Part shown: piece by piece, positions 22,839 to 32,223 of the stretch
Numbering within the stretch: position 1 is the first letter of the stretch
How the letters are laid out: each line of letters opens with the position of its first letter
Assembly (NCBI GenBank): GCA_944385415.1
Contig: CALWXC010000020.1
Span: 1-42,765 of the forward strand
Direction: 5' to 3'
Length of the DNA: 42,765 nucleotides
DNA from: an uncultured Oscillospiraceae bacterium
GTDB lineage: Bacteria; Bacillota; Clostridia; Oscillospirales; Oscillospiraceae
Program-made: the position numbers and the translations under genes
The notes under the pieces: model-generated
What the model was told of the DNA's origin: nothing
The model's input: the letters and a program-made list of their open reading frames with translations, nothing else
The model's database searches: none

Positions 22839-23603
22839 TCAGCGTTGGTCAATTTTCGCCTTAATGGCCCGGATTTCGTCCAGGGCTTTGGGGCTTACGT
22901 CGTAGGGAGAGAGGCCGCGCCGGTCGGCGTCGATGACTTCCTCGTTGTAGCTGATAAAGCCCAACAGCGCATCCTCGGGGATGCGGGAACGGAGGAAGTC
23001 CTTGTCGTCCTCGCTGCGGATTTTGTTGCCCACCACCTGCACCTTGTGGACGCCGATATCGGCGGCCAGCTGGCGGATGCGCTCATAGGTCTGGATGGAG
23101 CGGGCGCCGGGTTCAATGACGGCGATGAATTGGTCCATGAGACTGGCGGTACCGCGGCCCAGATGTTCCAGACCGGCCTCCATGTCCATAATGACCACGT
23201 CGTCCTTGCGGAACACCAGACTGGACAGCAGCGCCTTGAGCATCACATGCTCGGGGCACACGCAGCCGGTGCCGCCGGTGTCCACAGTGCCCATGACCAG
23301 CAGCTTGACGCCGTTGACGTCCTTGGCCAGCTTGTCGGGCAGATCCGAGACCTCGGGATTGAGCTTGTAGAAGGTATTGCTGGCGTTGGCAGCGGTGCGC
23401 TCCCGGGCCAGCTCCTTCATTTTGGAGACGGGGACGATGGAATTGACCTCCTCCTCCGTCAGACCCAGGGCCAGGCCCAGGTTGGCGTCGGGGTCCACAT
23501 CGGCGGCAAGCACCGTGCGCCCCTCGTCGGCATAGAGCCGGGCAAGGGTGGAAGAGAGGGTGGTTTTACCCACGCCGCCCTTGCCGGTAACAGCGATTTT
23601 CAT
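22839..23603 (-). CDS. cooC: CooC-type nickel-insertion ATPase (copy 2)
   Basis: A 254-residue MinD-like ATPase, with Walker A region VTGKGGVGKTT near residues 5-15, DVDPDANLGLALG at 35-47 and the nickel-binding CxC as C114-V-C116 (GTGCVCPEH). EAGLEHLGRGT and the C-terminal NKIRSEDD base-recognition motif are typical. It would load nickel into the C-cluster of the CODH encoded just upstream. It starts 45 nt after acsA and ends 24 nt before acsB2. It is clearly diverged from the copy at 4876-5643. Confidence 0.92.
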   Translation of the reverse strand: MKIAVTGKGGVGKTTLSSTLARLYADEGRTVLAADVDPDANLGLALGLTEEEVNSIVPVSKMKELARERTAANASNTFYKLNPEVSDLPDKLAKDVNGVKLLVMGTVDTGGTGCVCPEHVMLKALLSSLVFRKDDVVIMDMEAGLEHLGRGTASLMDQFIAVIEPGARSIQTYERIRQLAADIGVHKVQVVGNKIRSEDDKDFLRSRIPEDALLGFISYNEEVIDADRRGLSPYDVSPKALDEIRAIKAKIDQR

Positions 23604-23648
23604 GACGAAACCTCTTTTAATTCATGTAAAGTGCGGGGATAAAGGGGA

Positions 23649-25544
23649 TCAGATGCCCAGAGCGGCACGCTTCTCCTCCAGGCAGGCCATCATCTTTTCG
23701 CACAGGGAATCCAGATCGGTGTCCACGACGAACTTGGCGCCGACCCAATCCTGCACGCCGCCCTGCAGCAGGCCCTCGACCTCGCTGGAACCCTTGGTGT
23801 AGGGGTTGACGCCCAGGAAGGTCTCGATACCGGTGGCAACGACGTAGTTACCGATGGAAACGGCCTTCTCGGACATCCATTCGGGGGCGCAGCCCACGAC
23901 GGGAACCTGGCAGATGTCGATGCCCCAGTCCTTGGCGATATCGGCGGCCAGGATCATCATACGGGAGATATCGACGCAGGAGCCCATGTGCAGCACGGGA
24001 GGAATGCCCACCAGCTTGCAGACGCGCTTGAGGCCCTCGCCGCAGTACTGAGCGGCTTCCTTGTCCAGCAGACCGGCCTTGGCAGCAGCCTGAGCGGAGC
24101 AGCCGGACACGATGACGATGATGTCGTTCTCCAGCAGCTTCTTCATCAGCTCGATGTGGTAGGTGTCGGGGCGAATCTTGGGGTTGTTACAACCGACCAT
24201 GGCCACAGCGCCGCGGAGGACACCGGCCTTGACGCAGTCGATGAGGGGCTTGGTGGTGCCCAGCTCGTCCACATGGCTGTTGGTGACGCCGTCCAGGCAC
24301 TTCTTGATGGCTTCGACGGAGTAACCGACGGTGCACTTGGTCTTCAGCTCGGGGATGAACACCAGGTCCTGGTTCCGGTTGTCGAAGTTCTCAATGGCCA
24401 TCTTGACGATTGCCTTGGCGTTCTCGCCGGCAGTCTCCTCGTGGAACTCGATGAAGTCGGAGTCGGGCATCCGGGCGATGGGGGAAGTAGTGATGAACTT
24501 GGTGTGGAAGCACTTGGACAGGGGGCCCAGGGCGGGGAAGATGCACTGCACATCGACAACGATGGCTTCGCAGGCGCCGGTGAGGACCACGTTCTCCTGC
24601 TGCAGGAAGTTACCGGCCATGGGGATGCCGTGACGCATGGCGACTTCGTTGGCGGTGCAGCAGACGCCACATACGTTGATGCCCTTGGCGCCGTGCTCCT
24701 TGGCCAGAGCGATCATCTCGGGGTCCTGGGCGTACATGACGACCATTTCGGACAGGGAGGGATCGTGGCCGTGGACAACGATGTTGACCATGTCCTTCTC
24801 CATGACGCCCAGGTTGCCCTCGGTGTCAATGGGCTTGGGGGTGCCGAACAGCACGTCGGAGAACTCGGTGCCCATCATGGAGCCGCCCCAGCCGTCGGAC
24901 AGGCCGGTACGGAAGGACTGACGGATCAGAGCCTCGGGCAGGGAAGAACAGCCCATGTGGGTCATGTGCAGGGACTGGCTGACCTCGCGGTCAATGGCGC
25001 GGGGAGCAATGCCCTGCTCCTCCCAGATCTTCTGACGGGCCTCGGGGGCACGCTTCAGGAAGCGCTGGGTGCCGAAGGGCTTGCCGTACTCCATGAGGCC
25101 GGTCTCAGCGACTTCGTGGGCCAGATCATAGATGTCCTTGCCCTCAGTCTCGATGCCCCACTCGCCGGCGATTCTCTTCAGCTTTTCGGGGTCCTTGACC
25201 TGATAGTTGCCGCCCTCCTTGGCCAGGTACAGGGTGTGGGCGATGGCGCGGCCATGGTCGGAGTGCGCAGCAGCGCCGCCGGCGGTGAACCGCAGGTAGT
25301 TACGGCCAACGATACCATGGACGTCGCAGCCGCAGATGCCGCGGGGGGCCTTGGGGGTGATGCGGCAGGGGCCCATGGAGCAGATACGGCAGCAGGTGCC
25401 GGCTTCGCCGAAGCCGCAATGCGGGGTCTGGTTCTTGACGCGCTGCTGCCAGGAATCAGCGCCGACCTTCTTGCCGGTTTCCAGCAAGCGCTCGGTAGCC
25501 GCTTCCATTTCTTCAACAGTAATTAAGCGATCCCATTCCTTCAA
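23649..25544 (-). CDS. acsA: Anaerobic Ni-Fe carbon monoxide dehydrogenase, catalytic subunit
   Basis: A 631-residue Ni-CODH that reduces CO2 to CO for ACS. The N-terminus has the B/D-cluster cysteines (C43, C51, C52, C55 and C60 region; C71, C73). C-cluster ligands are visible: H260 (VHGHDPS), C295/C296 (GVCCTANE), C334 (DVQCIFP), C452 (VGCNNPK), C482 (SGCSAQA) and C523 (GSCVDIS). The start is a TTG at 25544 with GGAGG 8 nt upstream; there is no better ATG nearby. First gene of acsA-cooC-acsB2, behind a strong promoter and a leader of about 155 nt. Confidence 0.96.
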   Translation of the reverse strand: MKEWDRLITVEEMEAATERLLETGKKVGADSWQQRVKNQTPHCGFGEAGTCCRICSMGPCRITPKAPRGICGCDVHGIVGRNYLRFTAGGAAAHSDHGRAIAHTLYLAKEGGNYQVKDPEKLKRIAGEWGIETEGKDIYDLAHEVAETGLMEYGKPFGTQRFLKRAPEARQKIWEEQGIAPRAIDREVSQSLHMTHMGCSSLPEALIRQSFRTGLSDGWGGSMMGTEFSDVLFGTPKPIDTEGNLGVMEKDMVNIVVHGHDPSLSEMVVMYAQDPEMIALAKEHGAKGINVCGVCCTANEVAMRHGIPMAGNFLQQENVVLTGACEAIVVDVQCIFPALGPLSKCFHTKFITTSPIARMPDSDFIEFHEETAGENAKAIVKMAIENFDNRNQDLVFIPELKTKCTVGYSVEAIKKCLDGVTNSHVDELGTTKPLIDCVKAGVLRGAVAMVGCNNPKIRPDTYHIELMKKLLENDIIVIVSGCSAQAAAKAGLLDKEAAQYCGEGLKRVCKLVGIPPVLHMGSCVDISRMMILAADIAKDWGIDICQVPVVGCAPEWMSEKAVSIGNYVVATGIETFLGVNPYTKGSSEVEGLLQGGVQDWVGAKFVVDTDLDSLCEKMMACLEEKRAALGI

Positions 25545-25705
25545 TGTAATATCCTCCTAATTCATGATGACCAAAGATTGTGAGGGTTTTGCGTGGGACG
25601 GCGCCTCTGAACAGCGGCGCCTAAAAGAAGCAGGGCGTCGGCGCGGCGCGCCGGCCCAGCGGGGGGCTGTGGAGCAGGTGCGGCATAACCCCCCTATCCG
25701 GATAT
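25545..25705 (-). promoter_or_regulatory. GC-rich structured leader of acsA
   Basis: Between promoter and TTG start there is no gene. The minus strand can form GGCGCC/GGCGCC (about 25599-25622) and a larger GC-rich hairpin near 25630-25665. I see no known riboswitch signature. Confidence 0.45.
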
Positions 25706-25734
25706 ATTCTACCAATTCTGACTGGCAATGTCAA
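25706..25734 (-). promoter_or_regulatory. Sigma-A promoter of acsA-cooC-acsB2
   Basis: On the minus strand, TTGACA (25734-25729), a 17-bp spacer and TAGAAT (25711-25706), nearly consensus. Confidence 0.88.
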
Positions 25735-25837
25735 TGAAAAGCGGCCTGCTGCGCCCTGCAAAAAAGACGATTTTACACCGGTTCATTTGTCCATTTTTCC
25801 GAAAAGTCACCGCGATTTTTGCTTCTTGGGTTTCCAG

Positions 25838-25877
25838 AAAAAGACGCGGACGCACCTGTAAAAACAGATGCGTCCGC
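25838..25877 (-). terminator. Terminator of the mscS gene
   Basis: 14-bp arms (25846-25859/25864-25877, one G-U pair) with a short T run on the minus strand. Confidence 0.78.
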
Positions 25878-25885
25878 AGAGGAAA

Positions 25886-26719
25886 TTATGCGTCTTTTTT
25901 TGCGGCCGGGGCGTCGGGGGCGGCGAGGTGGACGTTGAGATGGGGGTACGTCATGGTGATGCCGGCTTCGTCAAAGCAGACTTTGACGTTTTCGATGATC
26001 CGGTAGTAGACATCCCAGTAGTCCTCGCTGGAGGTCCATGCCCGCAGGACATATTCGATGGCGCTGTCGCCGTAGTTGTTGACGGCCACGAACAGGGGCG
26101 GGTCCTCCAGGACCTGGGGCAGGGCGGCGGCCTTGCGCAAGGCGGCCTTGACGGTCTCCACCGCGTCGTCGTAGGAGGCCGTAAAGGTCAGGTCCACCCG
26201 GCGGGTGCCCACCATGGTGTAGTTGATGATTTTACTGGAAGAGACCTCGCTGTTGGGGACGAAAATCTCCTTCTGATCGGCGGTGGTGAGGGTGGTGTAG
26301 GTCATGCCGATTTCCCGGACGGTGCCGGACACGCCGCCCACCTCCACAAAGTCGCCCACCCGGAAGGGATGGGTGGAGAGCAGCGTCACGCCGCCGGCCA
26401 GATTGGACAGCGCCCCCTGAACAGCCAGGGAGACGGCCAGGGAGGCCACGCTGATAAGAGCCACCATGGAGGTGGTGTCGATGCCTAGGGCGCTGGCGGT
26501 GATGACCGAGATCAGCACCCACATGACGATGTGCAAGGACGAGCGGATAAACCGGACGATGGTCTTTTCCATGGGGGTCCGGTCCAGCAGATTGCCCACC
26601 ACCTTGACGACGATTTTCAGCACAAAGTAGGAGATGACAAAGGTGATGATGGCCGGAACCACATTGGCGGCGCTGATGGCGCCGAAAATTTTGGCAATGG
26701 CGGACGTATCCACAGACAT
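25886..26719 (-). CDS. Small-conductance mechanosensitive channel (MscS family)
   Basis: A 277-residue membrane channel that opens on hypo-osmotic stress. Two or three hydrophobic helices lie at residues about 15-40, 60-85 and 88-112; the last is the pore helix, rich in Gly/Ala (SLAVSLAVQGALSNLAGG). The beta domain follows with HPFRVGDFVEVGGVSGTV and FVPNSEVSSSKIINYT, then the C-terminal alpha/beta domain. Length matches short MscS proteins. It has its own terminator and lies downstream of acsA only by position. Confidence 0.92.
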   Translation of the reverse strand: MSVDTSAIAKIFGAISAANVVPAIITFVISYFVLKIVVKVVGNLLDRTPMEKTIVRFIRSSLHIVMWVLISVITASALGIDTTSMVALISVASLAVSLAVQGALSNLAGGVTLLSTHPFRVGDFVEVGGVSGTVREIGMTYTTLTTADQKEIFVPNSEVSSSKIINYTMVGTRRVDLTFTASYDDAVETVKAALRKAAALPQVLEDPPLFVAVNNYGDSAIEYVLRAWTSSEDYWDVYYRIIENVKVCFDEAGITMTYPHLNVHLAAPDAPAAKKDA

Positions 26720-26766
26720 GGGGCCGCCTCCTTTCGTATGGTTGTATCAGTCAAAAAGCTGGACAG

Positions 26767-26805
26767 AAAAGGGCAGCACCGCGGGAATGGGGGCGCGGTG
26801 CTGCC
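26767..26805 (-). terminator. Terminator of ftsH
   Basis: 12-bp arms GGCAGCACCGCG/CGCGGTGCTGCC (26772-26783 and 26794-26805) followed by CTTTTC on the minus strand. Confidence 0.75.
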
Positions 26806-26814
26806 GGGGGTGGA

Positions 26815-28851
26815 TTACGTCGGATCGCCGGATGGGTCGGAGGGTGTCTCCTGGGAGCCGGTCTCCGGCTGGTCTGCGGAGGATGCGGCGTCCCCATCTT
26901 GGGCGGGGGCTTCCGGGGCGTCTGCGGGGGCCTCATCGGCAGTTTCTGCGGGGGTGTCTTCGGCAGCGGGCAGCTGCTTTTTGTCGGCGTTGACAAAGGC
27001 CATCAGCTCGTCGCCGGTGATGGTCTCCTTGGCCAGCAGGAACAGGGAGATCTCGTCCAGCAGCTCCCGGTGCTGCCGCAGCAGGTCCATGGCTCTGTCA
27101 TAGGCCGACTGGAGCAGGTCCCGGACCTCGCTGTCGGCCTGGGCCGCCGTGGAGTCGGCGCAGTTCATCATGGCCTGGCCGTCCAGATACTGGTTGGCAA
27201 CGGTAGTCAGGGCCATGAGGCCGAAGTGCTCGCTCATGCCGTACTGCATGACCATCTTCCGGGCCAGATCGGTGGCCCGTTCGATGTCGTTGGCGGCGCC
27301 GGTGGTCTGGACGCCAAAGACCAGCTGTTCGGCGGCGCGGCCGCCCACCAGGGTCATCAGCTCCGTCATCAGCTCTTCCTTGGAGTTGAGGTACTTCTCC
27401 TCCTCGGGCATCTGCATGGTGTAGCCCAACGCGCCGGAGGTATGGGGCACAATGGTGATTTTCGACACGGGCTGGGAGTGCTTCTCCAGAGCCGCCACCA
27501 GGGCGTGGCCCACCTCGTGATAGGAGACAATGCGCTTTTCCGTGTCGGTGAGGACCGTACCCTTCTTTTCCGTACCGGCAATGACCACCTCGAAGGAGAC
27601 GAGCAGGTCCTGCTGGTTGACGGCCTGGCGGCCCTGCCGCACGGCCCGCAGGGCCGCTTCGTTGACCAGATTGGCCAGGTCCGCGCCCACCGCACCGGCG
27701 GTGGCGGCGGCCAGCTTGTTGAGGTCCACGTCCTCGGCCAGCTTGATGTTGCGGGTGTGGACCTTGAGGGTCTGGAGACGGCCCGACAGATTGGGCCGGT
27801 CCACGATGATGCGCCGGTCAAAGCGGCCGGGACGCAGCAGCGCCTTGTCCAGCACCTCGGGCCGGTTGGTGGCGGCCAGAACAATGACGCCCTTGGAGGG
27901 GTCAAAGCCGTCCATTTCAGCCAGCAGCTGGTTCAGCGTCTGCTCCCGCTCGTCGTTGCCGCCCATGCGGGTGTCGCGGGTCTTGCCGATGGCGTCGATT
28001 TCGTCGATAAAGATGATGGCCGGGGCCATTTTGCTGGCCTGCTGGAACAGGTCCCGGACGCGGGACGCGCCCACGCCCACGAACATCTCCACAAAGCCGG
28101 AGCCGGAAATGGAGAAAAACGGCACGTTGGCTTCACCGGCCACGGCCTTGGCCAGCAGCGTTTTACCGGTACCGGGCGAACCCACCAGCAACGCGCCCTT
28201 GGGCAGCTTGGCGCCGATTTCGGCGTACTTCTGGGGGTTGTGGAGGAAGTCGATGATCTCCTCCAGAGATTCCTTGGCCTCATCCTGTCCGGCCACATCC
28301 TTGAAGGTGACGCCGGTCTGCTTCTCCATATAGACCTTGGCGCTGGACTGGCCGATGCCGCCGAATCCGCCGCCCATGCGCTTGGACATGGAGCGGGTCA
28401 GGAAGGACAGCAGCAGCACCCAGATGGCAATGGGCAGAATCCACGAGAGGATAAAGCTCATGATGGGGCTCATCTGCTCCACAATCTGCGCATCGTAATG
28501 GGCGCCCGCCTCAGTCAGCTGGGCCTTTAGTTCGCTCAGTTCCAGGTTGGGTATAATGCCCGTATAATAGATTTTCTGTTCCCGTGGGTCCTTTTTGGCC
28601 TCGTCCCGGGAGAGAATGAGGATACGGTCACTCTGGAACTCCACAGAATCCACCTGATTGTTGTCCAGCATTTCCTCAAAGACATCATAGGTGATCTGTT
28701 CATAGCGGGAGTTGGAGATGGTTTCGTACAGCGAGTTGATGAGAATGGTGAAAATCAGCGCCACCACCACCATAATGAGGATGGATTTTGGCGTTTTATT
28801 GTCACCGGTTTCCGGGGGTCTTCCCGGCTTTTTCGGGTCGTTGTTCAACAA
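26815..28851 (-). CDS. ftsH: ATP-dependent zinc metalloprotease FtsH
   Basis: A 678-residue membrane-anchored AAA+ protease. One helix at about residues 25-43 and another at about 137-155 bracket an external domain. The AAA domain has Walker [10 protein letters not shown], Walker [12 protein letters not shown], the pore motif FVEM and the second region of homology with RPGRFDRRI. The zinc site is HEVGH. The last 60 residues are acidic and low in complexity (Pro, Glu, Ala). The start is a TTG at 28851 with AGGGG upstream; an ATG nearby is in another frame. A divergent rlmB gene lies upstream. Confidence 0.95.
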   Translation of the reverse strand: MLNNDPKKPGRPPETGDNKTPKSILIMVVVALIFTILINSLYETISNSRYEQITYDVFEEMLDNNQVDSVEFQSDRILILSRDEAKKDPREQKIYYTGIIPNLELSELKAQLTEAGAHYDAQIVEQMSPIMSFILSWILPIAIWVLLLSFLTRSMSKRMGGGFGGIGQSSAKVYMEKQTGVTFKDVAGQDEAKESLEEIIDFLHNPQKYAEIGAKLPKGALLVGSPGTGKTLLAKAVAGEANVPFFSISGSGFVEMFVGVGASRVRDLFQQASKMAPAIIFIDEIDAIGKTRDTRMGGNDEREQTLNQLLAEMDGFDPSKGVIVLAATNRPEVLDKALLRPGRFDRRIIVDRPNLSGRLQTLKVHTRNIKLAEDVDLNKLAAATAGAVGADLANLVNEAALRAVRQGRQAVNQQDLLVSFEVVIAGTEKKGTVLTDTEKRIVSYHEVGHALVAALEKHSQPVSKITIVPHTSGALGYTMQMPEEEKYLNSKEELMTELMTLVGGRAAEQLVFGVQTTGAANDIERATDLARKMVMQYGMSEHFGLMALTTVANQYLDGQAMMNCADSTAAQADSEVRDLLQSAYDRAMDLLRQHRELLDEISLFLLAKETITGDELMAFVNADKKQLPAAEDTPAETADEAPADAPEAPAQDGDAASSADQPETGSQETPSDPSGDPT

Positions 28852-28900
28852 TCATTTCCCCTTTCAAATTGGACCGCCGGGCCTGCCGGGGTCGGTATTC

Positions 28901-28929
28901 ATCATACCATAGCCGCCCCCAAAAGGCAA
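28901..28929 (-). promoter_or_regulatory. Sigma-A promoter of ftsH
   Basis: On the minus strand TTGCCT (28929-28924), 17-bp spacer, TATGAT (28906-28901). Confidence 0.75.
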
Positions 28930-29063
28930 CCGACGGCCGGGGCGTTGGTGTAAATATTCTGTGAATTTCTGTCAGATTGGGCAAAAAAACAAATGGTTGT
29001 GGGGGAATGGCTCCGGCCGCCTGCCGCGGTCCGTCCGGCAAAAATACTTTTTCGACAAGCCGG

Positions 29064-29092
29064 TTGTGAAAGAGACGGGGATTTGGTATAAT
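29064..29092 (+). promoter_or_regulatory. Sigma-A promoter of rlmB
   Basis: TTGTGA (29064-29069), 17-bp spacer, TATAAT (29087-29092), 44 nt before the ATG. Confidence 0.8.
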
Positions 29093-29136
29093 AGATAAAC
29101 CTGGCGGATATTTTTGAGATATGGAGCACTGATGCT

Positions 29137-29946
29137 ATGAGAGAACCGAAATCCGAACGCAAATTCCGTCCCGACGGCCGCCGTCCCCAGCGGCCGGAGG
29201 CGGCCCCGGCCGACGACGAGCACCTCATTGAGGGCCGCAACGCTGTCACCGAGGCGCTGAAGTCGGGCCGTACCATCAATAAAGTCTTTATCGTCTCCGG
29301 CGGCGGCGACCATGGTCTGGTGCGTCTGTCGGCCATGGCCCGGGAAGCCGGGGCCGTGGTGGTGGAGACCGACCGGCGCAGGCTGGACCAGATGAGCCCC
29401 ACGGGCGCCCATCAGGGCATCATCGCCATGGCGTCGGCCCACGATTACAGCACCGTGGACGACATGCTGCGTCTGGCCGAGGAGCGGGGCGAGAAACCCC
29501 TTTTGATTATCTGCGACGAGCTTTCCGACCCCCACAACCTGGGGGCCATCCTCCGTACCGGCGAATGTGCCGGAGCCCACGGCGTCATCATTCCCAAGCG
29601 CCGCAGCGTGGGGCTGACGGCGGTGGTGGCGAAGGCCTCCGCCGGCGCCATCGAATATATGCCCGTGGCGCGGGTGTCCAATCTGGTGGCCGCCATCCAG
29701 GACCTCAAAGAGCGGGGCCTGTGGATTTACGGCACCGCTGCCGATGGCGCCACGCCCCTGCATCAGGTGGACCTGACGGGACCGGCGGCCATCGTCATCG
29801 GCTCCGAGGGCGACGGCATGAGCCGTCTGGTGGCCGAACAGTGCGACTTCAAGGTCAGTATACCCCTGAAAGGCAAAATTACTTCGCTCAATGCGTCGGC
29901 CGCCGCCGCGGTCCTCCTGTATGAGGCCGTGCGCCAGAGGGGCTGA
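29137..29946 (+). CDS. rlmB: 23S rRNA 2'-O-ribose methyltransferase, TrmH/SpoU family (RlmB-like)
   Basis: A 269-residue SPOUT methyltransferase. After a basic tail (residues 1-25) come the substrate-binding domain (LIEGRNAVTEAL) and the knotted catalytic domain with the three motifs: DELSDPHNLGAILRTGE, IVIGSEGDGMSRL and IPLKGKITSLNASAAAAVLLYE. The family 2'-O-methylates G2251 of 23S rRNA; a different rRNA or tRNA target cannot be excluded. A GTG-started membrane-protein gene follows 39 nt later. Confidence 0.9.
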   Translation: MREPKSERKFRPDGRRPQRPEAAPADDEHLIEGRNAVTEALKSGRTINKVFIVSGGGDHGLVRLSAMAREAGAVVVETDRRRLDQMSPTGAHQGIIAMASAHDYSTVDDMLRLAEERGEKPLLIICDELSDPHNLGAILRTGECAGAHGVIIPKRRSVGLTAVVAKASAGAIEYMPVARVSNLVAAIQDLKERGLWIYGTAADGATPLHQVDLTGPAAIVIGSEGDGMSRLVAEQCDFKVSIPLKGKITSLNASAAAAVLLYEAVRQRG

Positions 29947-29985
29947 CATGGCAAAACGAACCCACAGAAGCGAGGTGAAAGACCT

Positions 29986-32028
29986 GTGAGCGAGAAAAGC
30001 CCCGAATCGTGGGAGAAGCCGGAGGAGGCGGAAGAGCCGTTTTCTCTGGAAGACATTCTCAATGAATTTGGCGGCTGGAGCCGTCATACTGAGGCGGAGG
30101 AGCCGGAAAAACCGGAGGAACCGGAGAAACCGGAGCCGTCCAAAGTGGAACTGCCGGAGGAGCCGGACCCGGTTCCCGACGACGAGCTGGAGGACCCGGA
30201 GGACGACGGCGAACCGGCGGACGCGCCGGAGAAGCCGCGCATCTGGCAGTACCGTCCCTCGGAGGAACCGGAGCGGGAATGGAAGATGCCCAAGCCCCAG
30301 CGGCAGCCGGTGGAGCCGCCGCCCAAGCGGCACAAGCGGGAAAAGCCGGAGAAACCGGAAAAGCCCCCCAAGGAGAAGAAACCAAAGCCCGAGCCGGTGT
30401 ATCCGCAGCCGGGAGCGCTGTTTCAGGAGACATGCAAGCGGACTGGCGGGCTGGCCATGCGCCGCAGGCTCCTTTTCCTGCTGACGGCCGCTGCCATCGC
30501 CGTCACCTGTTTTGTCCATCTCGACAGAGTCCCGGCGGGGCTGAACCTGCCGGCGGAACGATGGTCCCAGATTCTGCTGGGATTGCTGCTGCTGGGCGCG
30601 TTCTGCGCCTACGATGTGTTTTTGGGCGGCATCGTCCAATTATTCCGCCTGCGGCCCGGCGTGGATACCATGTTGACGGTGGCCGCCGTAGTCACCGCCG
30701 CCGACGGTCTGGCCCATATGGGCGAGGAGCCGCGCCTGTCCCTGTCGGCGCTGATGCTGGTGGAATTGTTTTTCGCCCTGTGGGGCAGGGTGGTGGCCAA
30801 CCGGGCCCGCCGCCGGAGCCTGCGGGCGGTGCTCTCCATCCAGGGGACGCCGTCGGCGGCGGTCCGGTGCCGACGGGCCTGGGGCAACCGGGACTGCCTG
30901 TTCCGCCGGGACGGTACGCTGGACCGGTATGTGGCCGACCTGGAATCTCCCGACGCCGTCAGCCGCGTCATGGCCGTTTATGCGCCGTTGGTGCTGGTGG
31001 CCAGCGGCGCTCTGGCCGGCGCCTGCTCCGCCACGGCCCAGCGGGACTTTCTCCAATGCTGGGCCACCATGCTGACGGCTTCCATCCCCGTTACGGCGGG
31101 GCTGACCTATTGGCGCCCCTTCGCGGCGCTGTCCCGGCGGCTGATGCGCTCCGGGGCGGCCCTCTGCGGATGGAACGGCGTGCGGCGGCTTTTGGGCCGC
31201 TGCTGCGTCACCCTCAGTGACGAGGACCTGTTCCCCAAGGGCACCGTCACCATGAACGGTATGAAGATGTTCAACAACTTCTCCATCCATCAGGTGGTGG
31301 GCTACACCTACGCCGTACTGCAGCAGACGGGCTGCGGTCTGGAACCGGTGTTCCATGAGGTCTTCGTCAACCAGAACGGCCGGTCCTGCACCATCGACAA
31401 CTTCCGCCGCTATGAGGGCGGCGGCGTGGGAGCGGGCATCCAGGGCGACGTGGTCCTGGTGGGCTCCCTGGCCTTTATGCGGGCCATGGGCGTGGAGCTG
31501 CCCGAGGGCACCAATGTGCGCCAGGCCATCTACTGCGCCGTCAACGGCCAGCTGGCGGCGGTGTTCGCCCTCAACTACAGCCCCCAGACAGGGGTCCGTG
31601 TGGGCCTTTCCACGGTGCTGCGGAGCCGGGGCCTGTCCCTGGTCCTGGCTACGCGGGATTTCTTTCTGACCCCCGCTGCCGTCAGCAGTAAATATAAGAT
31701 ACCCGGCACGGCCCTGGAGTATCCCAACGCCGAGGAGCGGGCCCGGCTGTCCGGCCCTTTTGCCACCGCCGGCGGCGAACAGGCGGTGATTCTGGCCAGG
31801 GACCAATTCCTGCCCATGGCTGAGGCCGTCACCGGCGGCCGGGACCTGTACGGGGCCGTCATGGCGGGCCTGTGCATCAACCTGCTCAGCGGTCTGGTGG
31901 GCCTGGGCCTGACGGCCCTGCTGTGCTGGCTGGGCGCCTTCGGGGCGGCGTCGCCCTTCAATTTGATGCTGTACGGTCTGGCCTGGACGCTGCCGGCGCT
32001 GCTGCTGACGTCCATCGCCTCCCGTTAA
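29986..32028 (+). CDS. P-type ATPase-like membrane protein with degenerate catalytic loop
   Basis: A 680-residue protein. Residues 1-145 are hydrophilic and very rich in Pro, Glu and Lys (many EEPEKP repeats). Hydrophobic pairs follow at about 160-178, 195-220, 226-240 and 252-270, then 328-370, and two at the C-terminus (625-650, 657-677), a P1-type ATPase layout. The usual phosphorylation motif DKTGT is replaced by SDEDLFPKGTVTMNG (411-425), the TGD motif by LATRD (554-558), and no hinge GDGxND is seen. An N-domain-like segment remains (YEGGGVGAGIQGDVVLVGS, 476-494). It may be an inactive ATPase turned sensor or scaffold. The start is GTG at 29986 with GAGGTG upstream. Confidence 0.7.
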   Translation: MSEKSPESWEKPEEAEEPFSLEDILNEFGGWSRHTEAEEPEKPEEPEKPEPSKVELPEEPDPVPDDELEDPEDDGEPADAPEKPRIWQYRPSEEPEREWKMPKPQRQPVEPPPKRHKREKPEKPEKPPKEKKPKPEPVYPQPGALFQETCKRTGGLAMRRRLLFLLTAAAIAVTCFVHLDRVPAGLNLPAERWSQILLGLLLLGAFCAYDVFLGGIVQLFRLRPGVDTMLTVAAVVTAADGLAHMGEEPRLSLSALMLVELFFALWGRVVANRARRRSLRAVLSIQGTPSAAVRCRRAWGNRDCLFRRDGTLDRYVADLESPDAVSRVMAVYAPLVLVASGALAGACSATAQRDFLQCWATMLTASIPVTAGLTYWRPFAALSRRLMRSGAALCGWNGVRRLLGRCCVTLSDEDLFPKGTVTMNGMKMFNNFSIHQVVGYTYAVLQQTGCGLEPVFHEVFVNQNGRSCTIDNFRRYEGGGVGAGIQGDVVLVGSLAFMRAMGVELPEGTNVRQAIYCAVNGQLAAVFALNYSPQTGVRVGLSTVLRSRGLSLVLATRDFFLTPAAVSSKYKIPGTALEYPNAEERARLSGPFATAGGEQAVILARDQFLPMAEAVTGGRDLYGAVMAGLCINLLSGLVGLGLTALLCWLGAFGAASPFNLMLYGLAWTLPALLLTSIASR

Positions 32029-32034
32029 ATGCGC

Positions 32035-32068
32035 ACCGCGTGTCCCTCTCCTGTGGACACGCGGTTTT
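32035..32068 (+). terminator. Terminator after the P-type ATPase-like gene
   Basis: 11-bp arms ACCGCGTGTCC/GGACACGCGGT (32035-32045 and 32055-32065) followed by a T run. Confidence 0.85.
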
Positions 32069-32194
32069 TGCACGCTTTGTCCATGAACCGCCGGTGTCAA
32101 TGGGCAGAAGCCGGGCAAAGTAACCAAAAATTTTATTGAAATAAAGCAGGATGCACAAACTTTTTGCAATTACAAAGAATGGAACACGCCGTTA

Positions 32195-32223
32195 TTGAAA
32201 AGTAACAAACACAGGAGTATAAT
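32195..32223 (+). promoter_or_regulatory. Sigma-A promoter of the EF-G-like gene
   Basis: TTGAAA (32195-32200), 17-bp spacer, TATAAT (32218-32223), giving a leader of about 90 nt before the ATG. The stretch 32069-32194 shows no other signal. Confidence 0.83.

Noticed and set aside
23649..25544. Selenocysteine codon use suggested by yqeC
   Set aside because: No in-frame TGA followed by a SECIS-like hairpin was seen in any gene of the window.
25545..25705. Small protein gene in the acsA leader
   Set aside because: No frame with a ribosome site and plausible composition; GC-rich hairpins explain the sequence better.
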